From Scytalidium lignicola (taxonomy: Eukaryota > Ascomycota > Leotiomycetes), in NCBI GenBank assembly GCA_002812745.2, contig NCSJ02000181.1, positions 21,171 to 85,170 on the forward strand: 64,000 bases of DNA, read 5' to 3'. Shown here in pieces: positions 40,231 to 51,337 of the stretch. The notes beneath the pieces were generated by a model that saw nothing but the letters and a program-made list of their open reading frames with translations, ran no database searches and was not told the origin of the DNA. Position 1 is the stretch's first letter. Each line of letters begins with the position of its first letter. The position numbers and the translations under genes are program-made.

Positions 40231-42561
40231 TGNTTTTTTCGCTTTTTTTANTTTTTTCTAATAAGATTTTCTTTTTTCTATAAATACTCTTTTTTTAATA
40301 ATGTTCAAATTTATTAAATTTCTATAATCTACTAATGCTATTTTCTTTAACTTCTTTTAACTTGTTTTTTTTAATATAAATTTTTTTTTATTAAGCTTTT
40401 TTTTCAAAAAAAAGAGTTGTTTTAAATGATAAAATTTTCTATCATAACATTTAATATGTTTAATTATTTGCTTTTGACTATCTTATTTTTTATGAAGTCT
40501 TTTAAGCTTTAATAGTATATAATTGTATATGCTAAATTACTTTATATTATCCTGCTTGTATATTATTTATATTCTATAACATAGTTAACTATTAAAATCT
40601 TTTATTGTAGTTTTTACAGATATTTCTCTGCTTAATATACTTTATTAATATCTTTNAAAAACTTTACTAATTTCNTTTTTTAAACTTATCTTACATACTA
40701 AAGATCTTTAATGTCTGTAAAAAAAAAATTTACTTATTACTTATCTAATACTTAAAATAGTTTTTCAAGAATACTTTAATCTAACTAAATACAAATCTTT
40801 TTAAGAATATTATAGTTTATAATACTTAATCTTTTTCGTTATCAAACTTCGATCTATTAAAAACAATGTATATTTTACATTAAACTAAAAAAAAGTTATC
40901 ACTTACTTAGTCTTTTCGAACTTATCTAACAATATTACTTTTAATGCTTAAATTTCCGGTTTTCCTGCTTTTATCTTTATTACTTCTTTAAATNAAAAAG
41001 TTAATCTCTTCTACTCTTACTATAAATATTAATCTTGCATTTATAGTTAATATAATTACTTATAACTTTACAAGTATTATATAAAGTAGTACTTAAAGTA
41101 TAATATACTTTATATACTTGTCAATAGAATATCTGTATATTTTCCCTCTTAAAAATACTATATTATTCGCTTAAAAGCTTGTACACAAATATAAAGTTAC
41201 AAGTAATAGTTAAGTTATTACTAAAAAATCTTTGACTAAAATATTCAATTTAAGTTAAGCATAAAGCTTTATCTAACTAGGAAAACTATTTACTTATATA
41301 GACTTTCATACTTTTTAAAGCTAAAACTAGCTCTTAACTTCTGGCTTTTAGATCTTATCCTGGATTTTAGATCTATTATATGATTTGTTATATAATCTTT
41401 TCTTCTTAGATTAGAAGNTTTTTTGTATAACTAGTATTACTAAGTTTTAAACTTCCAAATAGAAAGGTTATAACACTTAAATACTTTTTACAAAATAAAG
41501 AAGAATATAAGTACAAAGTATAATTATTACTTATATAATATTAATAGTTGTATAAACTGTATAACAAATAAAGAGGTTTATATTATATTTATTATAGTTG
41601 TTAAAAGTAGTTATATTATTAAGAAAAGTAGAATAAAATTATTTATTTATATATAAATGTTGAAGATGAAGTTTAAATTTCTAAAAATTAAAAGTATACT
41701 TAGTACTTTTAATAGAATAGAATAAAATATACTAAGAGTAATAAATTTAATAAGATAAGAGTAAAAGTGTACAATAAAAAGAGAAATAAATCATAAAGTN
41801 AAAATGCTAATATATAATAAAAGATGAATAGCAGAATAACTGCCCTTTTATTAACAGAGTTAAATAATGCTTATTAGACTAAACAATTAAGTCATCATTA
41901 TCGTTTAAAAATAACCTTAAGTATACAATCTTGTACTTGTAATTCAAAAGGTTAACGAGGTTATTTATTTACAAAAAGAAATCAAAGTTTACAAAACTTT
42001 GCAAGTTAATAAAGCTTAACATTATGTAATTCAACGATCTGACACTGACTGAAAGGACTTTAGCATACTTAAGCTTTAATGCCTTTCAGGTTAAAACAAT
42101 GTATTAAGCTTTAGTAGTAAGTTCTAGAAATTTCATTATTTGGGTTTTATACATACTTTAGAATGATTAGAATCCGTCTCTTAGAATAGAAAATGCAGCT
42201 CTAGAGGACTTTATAAGGGTTGTTAATGTATAAGCAATTCGAATTTACCTTTTAAAGTTACTTCTCCACTTCGCTTGTCTGATGTTTGAATTGTACGAGG
42301 AAGTTGAGGTGTAGTGCTCTTTTATAAGCTGTTATTAGGAGGATCTCTCTGATCGTGCAAAGCAACTGCAAAAAGGAGTTCATACATGACGTGAACCTAA
42401 ACGTGAGTCATGTAATTACTATCTTTAAATCCTTACATATCAGGCTACAAACCGATTTGTTTTACATAGCAAATACTAATTTCATACTATATTTAGTATA
42501 CTTATCAAATAATAATCAAATAGTATAATTATAAATTTTGGCTATATATAATAAAGTAGTT
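40231..42561. other. AT-rich flank between gypsy relic and gene island
   Basis: T-rich, then mixed AT-rich sequence has no recognisable gene. The first part probably holds the degraded gag and 5' LTR of the gypsy element. Composition begins to rise after about 42000, where short CpG-containing stretches appear. Confidence 0.5.
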
Positions 42562-42653
42562 GTTCAGTTTGCTAAGAAGTAGTTTTGATCGATTTTGCAG
42601 TAAATTTTGGGTAAGCCAGTAGACTGGGTAAACCAGTGGATCGGGAATTACGT
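42562..42653 (-). mobile_element. Single terminal-repeat end of a Tc1/mariner-like MITE
   Basis: Read on the minus strand from 42653 it starts TA|ACGTAATTCCCGATCC, followed by two sub-repeats (CCACTGGTTTACCCAGT and CTACTGGCTTACCC), AAATTTACTGCAAAATCGATC and TTAGCAAACTGAACAAC. The same plan, with related words, makes up the terminal repeats of the MITE at 51338-51748. The matching opposite end was not found at lower coordinates, so this is a truncated or solo end. It lies just beyond the 3' end of the HET gene. Confidence 0.6.
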
Positions 42654-42945
42654 TAATAGCTAGATAAAAACCAAACAGGTCTTCTAAAGTTTCTCTTAGA
42701 TTTTATTTAGAGTATTGTAAATAGTAAAGTTATTATGCCATCTTACAGTAACTATGACTTGTCAGCGGAGCTCTCCACTAGTCACCTGTCAATAAACGGC
42801 TAATACGTACGGCTGCTGAATCGACCGCCTCGTGACTGGTGCTGCTTCACGAATATTAGAGCCAATTCGAGCTTCATCTATCTTCGATTCGACCACTTCG
42901 AATTATTTCCTTGTTCTTGCACTTTAGCCACCCAGCAGCTTTTTC
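42654..42945. other. 3' flank of the NOV-HET gene
   Basis: Normal-GC sequence lies between the gene's stop codon and the MITE end. It should contain the 3' UTR and polyadenylation site. I see no convincing signal beyond generic AT words, and no other gene. Confidence 0.4.
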
Positions 42946-45900
42946 CTAAAACAGTTTGAAGGTTTGAGTCTGAACTTCTTCGAAATCTAATGCTTCCCCA
43001 TGCATTATACCATGTATATAAGCTTCCCCTTGGAGCTGATACATATTCCTGTGCTCGTCCCTCCTGAGACAAAATGGAACAACTGCCCCGTACATTACTG
43101 TAATCAGATCACCTTCCTGTGCTGCAGCAGGAACGAGTCCAACATAACCTCTTTTCGTGAGACAAACTGCCGCGGGGTGGAACCTTTCTGAAAAGTCAAC
43201 TGCAGTGAAAAGATACAACCACAAGTCCTCGTGCAGCTGAGAGAGCTTCTCTTTTATAGCTTTCGCAGAAGCGTAATCCTCAAGAGGCTGATTTAGGGTT
43301 TTACCGTTACTTAGTTCCATGTACGTTGCTAATGCTTGGAAGGAGGCTTTAAAATCTTTCCCCAGCCAATCTCCCCAAGGTGCTTTCTTTGCATTACCGA
43401 CCGGTATCTTCCATTTCAATTCTTCTGTTGTTTCTCCTGTGGGATAGGGAGAATCCAGTGAGTCGACGCACTGAAATATGGCAGCAATATAATCCAGAGC
43501 ATCATCTACTTCCGATGTAAATCCACTTAATGTCTTGATTTCATCCACGATACTGCCTTTAATTAGAAGAACCTTGCTATCTTCCGGGCTTATATCCGCT
43601 TCTACTTCCATTGTTCTCGTTGCACAGAATTTGCATTCTGGATGCCACGTTGTGATCGTTTTTGGATATGGATTTGCCGTCCAGTTTGGGATCCACGAAG
43701 GAAAACGAGCCGGTTGTGATGAAATGCGACCACGATAGAGGAGTTTAGGAGTTTTATTACGCTGAACGAACTCTGCTGCATACCTACAAACAATATCCTC
43801 CAGTGGAGAGCTGTAATCAGGTGCTAACTTTGGGCTGTCTGTTGCATCTAGTGCAATATTCAACAACGTAAACAGCCTATCACGCGTAAAGGTTGATCTT
43901 GCATGCTGAAATAATTCGAAGAGACCAAGAAGCTCATATCTCTTTCCCAACTGTTGGTACCTGCGTCGAGTTTCACCGAGGCTAAGGATAGAGTTTATGT
44001 TACGCATGATAGGGATATCTAAGCTCTCGAGCGACTTCTTTGCATACTCCTGATAGATCTTCATCGCTTCGTAGAGATCCTCCCATGAGATATCATCGGA
44101 GCCACAGTTCACCACTAGGTCTTTTGCAAGAATCACCTCCTGAATGATCCAGGAGCGCACGAACCAAGGTTCTTGGAAAAATTCGCTCAAGGCCCGATAT
44201 TCTTCCTTGGTGAGCACTGATATAGCTACCTGCTTCATCTGTGCCACGGTCCGTAGTGTTTTCATTGCGAGGCCCCTTTTATTAGTCTTGTCTCCTACCC
44301 ACCCAAATACTTGCGATGCTTGGTGAAATATGGCTGGGAGCAAACCGATTTGATGTACCTTCTCCACATTATTTGTTTGGCTGATTGAAATGGCATCAGC
44401 CCATATGAGTACAGCCTCATCCACTTTGCGCACTTGTATCAATGCGGAGGATAAAGAAGCCGGTATAGGTATGTCACCATCTCTAGTGTGCACATGATAT
44501 GGTTTAAGTGCTGGTCCCCAAGTGTATGACACAGCTATATACTTTTCTCCGGCGTCCAAGGACGTCAAAACAAGACTGCCTTGAAGAGGATTTTCTCTAT
44601 TACCGGGGAACAGTTTCAACAAACGGATGTTTTTGCCATGTTCCAAGCGTTGGTACTTATATCCATCTCTCCATTCGTGGTCCTGGATGTTAAAACGGGG
44701 GATATCGGAGGCTACATTGGCTAGTGCAGCAATGTAATGATCTCCTTGTACCGAAAGATCCAGTTTCCCAGATGCATACAGAGTCCATGGATTAACAAAA
44801 AAGGCCATATTTGGTTTATTATAAATATTATATACGCGTATAAGCACAAAAACCTCATCGTTTACAACCTTTTTCTTTGAGATTGCACGAGCCTGTATCC
44901 AAGTTAGCAAATCAGCACATTTTAAAACGGTACAAGTTTGGCCTTCGGCTATACGTACTATGTCAAAACTTTTTTGGCGGATCTGGAACGAGGCGTTACA
45001 GTCTCCTTTGGTGGTCTGAACTTCTAGGTGGTATATGATGGACGTGTTACTCCAATGCTTTGCCTGATCATACCCGTATTTCACAAGGAATTCTGTAAAT
45101 ATGGCTGCATGTCGAAGGGTAAATGTGGCCTCTGAATCATCTCTGCTCTTGTAATTACTGTACCTCGCGCGCGATCTCAACGGACTGGTCCAATGTACAT
45201 CCGGGTTGTAAAAATTAGGAAATTCTCTTTCCAAAAATTTTGCCACCTAGGCGCAGCGGGTTAGATATACACACTTATAAAACAATGACAGGACTCACAA
45301 ACAACTCGCCAGAGTATGTTTCCTCTGCCTGGATGGGGTCTGGTAAAGTAACGAAGACAGTTATGGCCTTATTCTTTTCGTCGACATGTACACGGCCAGG
45401 ATGCGTTTTGATGCTCTTATTGAAATTGAACTCGTTACCAGCCCCGTCCGTGGAATTACTCATATTTGATAGGTAGATAACTGTGGCAGACTCCTTCTTA
45501 GTTATGTGATTGACCATATTTCTCATGAAGTGGCGTAAAGAACGATGAGGAAGCCCAGGATCCAGAATATATGGTGCATCTTGAGAACGCTTAGATTGGC
45601 GTTGAGATCGAGGCTTCTGTGGATCTCGCTGCTTGGAATCCTCACTGGAATTTGAGCCTTGAGCAGTTTCCTCTTTCAAGCCTCCAACTATGATTGGTTC
45701 ATGGCTCTCCTGCTTGATGTCAACAACTTTATGATACAGTGAAAGAATAGCATTCTCGTCGAGCCCGCCTTGATAAACTGTCCCTCTTCCTGTGGAACCG
45801 GAACGAATGAAGTTCATGAGCTTTGATGGAATGCTATGAAGTGGTGGGCTTGGATGCTCGGGCTCAAGAGGCTCGGTTTCTTGACTTGCCCTTGTACTAT

Positions 45901-48900
45901 AGTTGCGGCTGGTATCTGTCATCGAACTATAGTTATTACCGGGTTCCAGCTTGCCAGGGTCATCCGTCCCCAAAGCTATAGAATACTCGGGCGTTGTTTT
46001 TTCCACAGCCGTCAATTCTTCCTGTGCGAGAATTTCGGGAGTTTCCACGTCGTTTTGCTGCTGGGATGAAATTGTTTCTCCAGTCGCATGGCTGGCAGAG
46101 GTTAATATCGGTGACTGACTTAAATCGGTGGACCTATTCTTTTGTGTTACTGAATCGACATGAGACTCCGCACCCTTAATCCTCAAAGGTAAAGGAGAGG
46201 TTCCCTCCTCTGCACTGATTTCTTGTATGTTTTCATTGGAAGTATTTTGATTGCTCACTTCGCTACCTTTCTTGACAGATTGCGGAATTGTTCGATCCAC
46301 GATCTCTGTTTTCCATACACTAGATGTCTGTGATTTACGGACCAATGATTGCTCCGGTAAGGTCCACTCCTTATCGCTAGAAAAGCCATAGATGGCGAGG
46401 GTCTCTTCAATGTCCTGCAAATCCACATCATAAAAGATGGCCCAAGCTAATTTCCTTTCTCGTTGACCTATAATGCCACAGAAGCTTGACAACTGGTCAC
46501 TGAGGTCAATTGGAAAACGCCCCCGGGAAATTCTGCTTGCTACCACGTGAACCTGGATTCTATCTTCCTTCTCTATCACAAAGGATTGGACCGTGAGAGG
46601 ATTGCTAGTGATTCTTCCCCTCGTCAATGGGCTTACTACTGTCCACACCGTGGTCAACTTATCCGCTTGATATAACTGGATATTTTTCAGGCCATGTAAA
46701 ATCATTTTCAATTGCGGGGTTCGGTCAGAAATTAACCTATTGGCATCAGGAGGTTAGCCACAAGATCGTGTCTCGCAGTCTTCATCTCGGCAGTAGCTTT
46801 ATGTTCACTTACCGACGGATAAGTCTTATTCTGTGGCCAAAATGTGCCGTCTCCAAACTTAGCTGTTGCCTTCCTTCATGTTCATATTTCTTTTCTGCCA
46901 TAGTGGAAAGCATCCTTGTTTCTAGATTAAATGCATCCACAATGTAGGGCATCCTCAATATATCTATGTAATCGAAGGCAAGCAACGGAATCTTGGAACC
47001 AGCGCTCTCGCGAAGTTCCATATTGTCCGCAATCCACCAAGCTGAGTGGTCGTACCAATGGGTAAGATGAAATTGACCAGGTTTACTTGAAAGGTTATAA
47101 ACTGGGAATATCGCCCATGATTTCTCAACTCCTTTAATCTTGTTTTGTCCATTTTTCTTCATCATCATCTCCGCGTTTTGGAAAAGTGCTAGTATATCCG
47201 GCAAGGCAGTTGGTCTGCAAGTCTCGATCTCGTTAAGTAGTCGTTCTGGGTCTGCATCCTTGACTTCCAAAACATCTTGAAAGAGTTTCTTGCAGTCTTC
47301 GTAGAACTTCTCGAGCCTTGGAGTCTGCAACAGACTATCCGGGCCTTCCCAGACACATTTGTTGGGACTCAACCAAGAAGACTTACGTCCAGATTCTCCA
47401 ATGGGAACATAAATCAATTCAGATTTTTGGAAGGCTTCTCTACAGTTATGTCAACAATCTAGACCCACATACTAGGGGGATATAGTATCATACTTAACGG
47501 TCATTTTGTTCTCCTTATATCTTTCCTGCAATCCTCGATATATTTTGTACATCTGGTCTTTTGACAGAGTCACATTCCCTAATTCGTGCAAGTGCTGCAG
47601 CCATAGGAGGTAAAATTGGACATTTTCTTCCATCACAACCCCGAAATGACTCAGGATGCTCCATCTCGGATCATGTTCGTTTTCTACTTTTAACCGCCGA
47701 ACAGGAATTGATGTATCCTCCAATAAGCTCTTTGGAATCAAGTAGGTATCCCTGAGTGCTGGTTTTACTGATGCGACATAGCAGTCAACAAGTTTCAATC
47801 CCAACTTTTCTCGCATGGCATGTGCGCGGAAATCTTGGTTAATCCATGCTTCATATTCGTGCCTATGATCTTTTAACAGCTTAAGCCATTCGGGTGATGG
47901 TAATATTTGGGTAACACGTTCGAAAACTTCGGAAAGCTCAAATAAATACCTGTTTGGATCACGAACCAGCCTTGGAATTTCCCATATTCCTAGTCTGCGA
48001 AAAAGAAAACGGATCCATGTGCCCTTTTCTACAATATCCGTCAAGTCTTCCCCTTGTGCCATAATCGTTGTCTCGTAATCACTATGGAGAAGAGGAACCG
48101 TTGATCCTCCTTTGGCAAAAATTGCTGCGGCAGAGTCCTCTAGCTGCGAATCAACGTAAACTGACGAAGCCAAACTGCACTCGTTATCCATGGTCATCAC
48201 CCAGATATCTTTGTTGTGTTCGTTTGGCCAGTCAGTTAGACAGAGAAAGTCCAGTTGAGCTCTCAAATCCGACAGACTACTGGATTTAACCGACTCCTTG
48301 TCGGACTGGTTGAAAACAATTGCATGATGAATGTCGCTCAAGGAGTAAGGTTTTGCCCCAGCACTTTGAAAAAGGGCACGGCGGTTTTGATTCTCTACGT
48401 CGTCTCGAACGGTCTCATGGATCTCAAAAACTTTGATACCAGGGGGTATAGCAACTGATTTTTCTTTTGGAGGAAATAGAAGCATTCCCTTGTCTGCTGA
48501 TATCCATCCTTTTCTTAGCGGAATGATTTCAAGAGTCCGCAAGAGATTTATATTTTCTCCCAAGTCTTTGTGGCCCTTCAGGGCTGCAGCTAGGCTAAGA
48601 TGCCAGTCCGGTGGTTTATTCTCAATGCCTTCCTCAGATATAACTAGTTTTAGATCTGTCATGAACTCTTTCAGAGATAACTCCTTAACACCAAGCTCTT
48701 TCAAGGTAGTCCAGTCATGTCTTGAATATAGTCGTGACAGATATCGTCCCTTAGTATCCGAACAAAGTGTGAATGGAACGCCGTCCGAATGTCTGAACTC
48801 TGGAGGGATGTATTGCAGAGATGATGAATTTTCGAGCTCACCGTTCTCAGAAACTAAAAGAGGCTTTTCCTTTACAGCAGACCAGATATTCGATCGTACT

Positions 48901-50656
48901 TCCTCGAAAAAATCCTTATGTTCCTGCAACGTTGGGAGAAACTTAAACCATGAATAACGAAACCGATCTTGCACCAAGTATTCGATTGCCGTGACAAATG
49001 CGTTAGGAATTTCTGACTTAATCTTCTTGTTCCACTCATTTTTATCCTTAACTTCATGCCGACTTGTTGGTAATATAAAATTAGCCTGGAGCAGAAACTA
49101 TTATCTCGTTGAGCCACAGCCTTATTTAATGAGGAGTGATATATCTACCATGAACCCATAATCGCGAACTGGAAGAAATGAATAGACGTCCTGAGATTCT
49201 AATATTGGTTGATCATTCGCGTCAATTGGAAATGCCAACTTTATCTCAGAGTTAGTCTGATTTGGCCTTTTACTATCTGCTGGCATTTGATCTATTTTAT
49301 ATTCAATAGTAATGAATCGTCTCTCCAAATCTTTGCCGATAGTAAGTGTAATCACATAAACACTACTTCTATCCAGATCCCTGTCATTTCTAGTGATGCT
49401 TAGGACCTGACCGCTACTGCCTTCAATATCAAGCGTAATGCATCGCAGCTTATTAAGGAAAAGCAGAATTTTGGAGGAGTATTCGCGTATACCATCTAGA
49501 AGGGTTGCCACATTAACGTTTGATGATAGTTGGAACACCATCGATGTGTGTGTTTTGAGAGCTTCTTCTGGTGTGGGCAGCGATTCCCATACTGGTACCA
49601 GCTTACCAGCTGTTTGACCAGAGTCGAATTTGAATGTATATGCTTTCGACACAATCCAGACTACATCCGCTACCCCAAAGACTGATTTAAAGCCAAGTCC
49701 CTTTTCACCCGTTGACTTGGACTTGGACTTTTTTGTGCTTAATCCTGCACTACAGATAGAGTCGACATCTTCCTTGCTGAAACCAAGCTCATTGCAATCA
49801 GTGCGTAAACGTCTATTCCTGTAAGTTACAGTTAAAGTTGGATTTATGGACTCCTTCAAACGGTATTCATTATCGTCTGCGTTTTGGACTAGTTCAAGAA
49901 AACAATGAACTGGTGATGGGTACACCCCTTCGGAGAATCTAATCAGCTGTTAGCTTTAGTTGTCAAAACAGAAGAGTTTCTTGTACACAGGTAATCTCAC
50001 TCATTCAACAATCGCTCAGCGGTGGCAGCCCATGCGCTATTCGGTTCATTTAGGTGAAAGGAGTCTCGGATGCTCTGGATATGTTCTCGCGCAAGATCTA
50101 TCGATGTTTTCTGCGGTAAAGAAACAGGTTCAACCGGCTCAATCGGTTCAACTGAGTTAACAACAGACACTGATTCAAATGGCTCAGCGACCGATTCTGG
50201 CTCTACAACTGTTTCTGGCTCTATTGGCTCAACGGCAGACAGTGGGGCAACTGGGGACTGTATCAATGTATCTGTCTCAATGAGATCATGAGAAATTCCT
50301 TCACCCTCATCGTAATTTCGTGTGCTCCTGTGCCTTCTATGACTGGTGCTCCTGGGCCTTACGCTCCTGGACTCTGTGTGACTGTTACTTCTGTGCCTTC
50401 TGCGCCTGTGTCTTGTGTGGCTTGCACTACTGTGCATTCTGGGACTTTTGCTTCTTTGTCTTGTAGGACTTATTATTATACTCCTATGCCTTCTTTGCCG
50501 ACGTTTATGTCGCTCTTGAGGCCGCTCTCTCCTCCCTTCTCTCTGTTCGCTCATATCTGGGGGTTCTGATTTATAAGGTAAGCTACTACGATGGTCATTT
50601 TTTGATTCTCCTTCAAGCAGAGAGCGCAAGTATCTCCAACGGCTGCCACTTGACAT
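42946..50656 (-). CDS. NO VEIN/Sacsin-type GHKL ATPase fused to a HET domain (6 exons)
   Basis: One gene, read from ATG 50656 to TAG 42946. Exons are 50656-50001, 49938-49149, 49085-47494, 47439-46813, 46736-45299 and 45246-42946, totalling 7404 nt (2467 residues). The five introns are 52-76 nt; donors include GTGAGA, GTAAGT and GTGAGT, and CTAAC branch points are visible in introns 1, 4 and 5. All phases match, and joins restore family motifs (SEGVYPSPVHCFLELVQNADDN across intron 1, GELFVAKFLEREFPNFY across intron 5). The ATG has A at -3 and an in-frame TAG about 40 nt upstream. Domains: Arg/Ser/His-rich head (24-117), acidic VEP repeats (about 140-180), GHKL ATPase (about 185-480), NOV-like body, disordered linker (about 1350-1660), NOV C-terminal domain (about 1697-1875), HET (about 1907-2100) with its C-terminal extension. 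No stops or frameshifts occur although both sides are RIP-wrecked. Role (inferred): ATP-dependent sensor with a cell-death effector. An automatic caller could split it at introns 2 or 5. Confidence 0.85.
44047..44631 (-). other. HET (heterokaryon incompatibility) domain of the fusion protein
   Basis: Residues about 1907-2100. Family landmarks are IRLLKLFPG, YIAVSYTWGP, VLIWADAISISQ, GLLPAIFHQASQVFGWVGD and EPWFVRSWIIQEVILAKDLVVNCG. The usual W-x-D-A-x-C-I-N-Q reads WADAISISQ, with Ser at the Cys and Asn positions. The C-terminal extension ends GEAYIHGIMHGEAL, typical of full-length HET proteins. HET domains trigger programmed death in fungal non-self recognition. Confidence 0.92.
44722..45311 (-). 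other. NOV C-terminal (DUF3883-like) domain of the fusion protein
   Basis: Residues about 1697-1875. After GELFVAKFLEREFPNFY comes HWTSPLRSRARY, then IYHLEVQTTKGD (Glu at about 1776) and a run ending FVNPWTLYASGKL. This is the layout of the NO VEIN C-terminal domain, which I recall being placed with PD-(D/E)xK nuclease folds. The usual EVK signature reads EVQ (CAG) and the upstream Asp-containing ADF-type motif reads ATF, so nuclease activity is doubtful. The intron at 45247-45298 cuts the start of the domain, which supports one continuous gene. Confidence 0.7.
49149..50104 (-). other. GHKL (Hsp90-like) ATPase domain of the fusion protein
   Basis: Residues about 185-480. It opens with the family's AREHIQSIRDSF helix (189-200). 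The Bergerat-fold N-box is ELVQNADDN (234-242), with the Glu and Asn expected to act in ATP hydrolysis and Mg binding. The next block CNELGFSKEDVDSICSAGLSTK (267-288) is the NOV/Sacsin counterpart of the G1 box, and GEKGLGFKSVF (296-306) is the glycine lid. All key residues are present, so ATP binding looks intact. Plant NO VEIN, Sacsin repeats, Hsp90, MutL and MORC share this fold. It is split by the 62-nt intron at 49939-50000. Confidence 0.85.
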
Positions 50657-51256
50657 TTTCGGCGGTGATGATATGACTTCAAGGAGAGAAGGTGGCTAAG
50701 CTGTATAAACTAAAGCCTTCTCTGAATAGGAATAATTGAAAACTAGAAGTCTGGGAGTGTTGGTGCCCGATGTGGCAAAGAAGTACGAAGATGGTGGCGG
50801 AGCCTCGTCGCAACGTTGTGGAAAAGCTCGCGCAGCCGCACGAGTGTATTGACTGGGATCGTACATGTCCTTCGTAGCCAGAACATTGGTCAGCGAACCT
50901 GAATCATGAAAGTTTTTCTGACTAATTGCATATAGTCGATTTCGAATCCAGCACCTGGTGAAGTTTAATCACTTCGTAAACTCTCAGAATCAATATTCAG
51001 TCTTCAAAATCTTCAACGAGATTAGGGAATATATATTTTGTCACCGAATCTGAAGCATTGTTGCATGTAATACCAAAAAAACCTCTTGAACGCGCCTACC
51101 TCGATCAGGGGGACTCTCAGCATTAGCACTAGAGGTTGGTTTTCATGTCAAGGACTCTATGAGAAGCTTTTTACAGTGAATGTGAGAGTTGCGATGACTT
51201 CGGCGAATACCTGTACTTAATTACGTGCAGGCTTGATTTTGATTTGCTAAAGAAGC
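50657..51256. other. Promoter-side flank of the NOV-HET gene
   Basis: Normal-GC, CpG-containing sequence lies upstream of the ATG. No further exon is needed, because an in-frame TAG closes the frame shortly before the start codon. I found no convincing TATA box or second gene; open frames here are under 40 codons. Confidence 0.4.
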
Positions 51257-51276
51257 GAATCGATACGTATCGATTC
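51257..51276. other. Perfect 20-bp palindrome
   Basis: GAATCGATACGTATCGATTC is its own reverse complement. Related words (GGAATCGATTC, TTATCGATA, GGATTGATTC) follow within 50 bp. It could be a protein-binding site or sub-terminal repeats of the neighbouring hAT element. Confidence 0.7.
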
Positions 51277-51337
51277 CAGTATCAATGGGAATCGATTCTT
51301 ATCGATATTGGATTGATTCGGTAAGCAAGCTACACTA

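Noticed and set aside
42380..42415. Imperfect palindrome CATGACGTGAAC to CGTGAGTCATG
   Set aside because: It is short and imperfect, and no second copy or duplication was found to make it a transposon end or regulatory site.
42878..43072. Minus-strand open frame overlapping the 3' end of the HET exon
   Set aside because: It overlaps the real coding frame in another phase; the HET reading carries the family C-terminal signature to the TAG at 42946.
42946..45246. HET protein as a stand-alone gene
   Set aside because: The open frame starts inside the NOV C-terminal domain at an intron acceptor. A 52-nt intron with GTGAGT, CTAAC and CTAG joins it in phase to the upstream exon.
48433..48957. 174-codon plus-strand open frame
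   Set aside because: It is antisense to exon 3 of the NOV-HET gene, where the minus-strand reading has conserved family features.
50288..50569. 93-codon plus-strand open frame rich in Ser, Thr and Pro
   Set aside because: It is the antisense image of the Arg/Ser/His-rich exon 1; such repeats often leave the opposite strand open.
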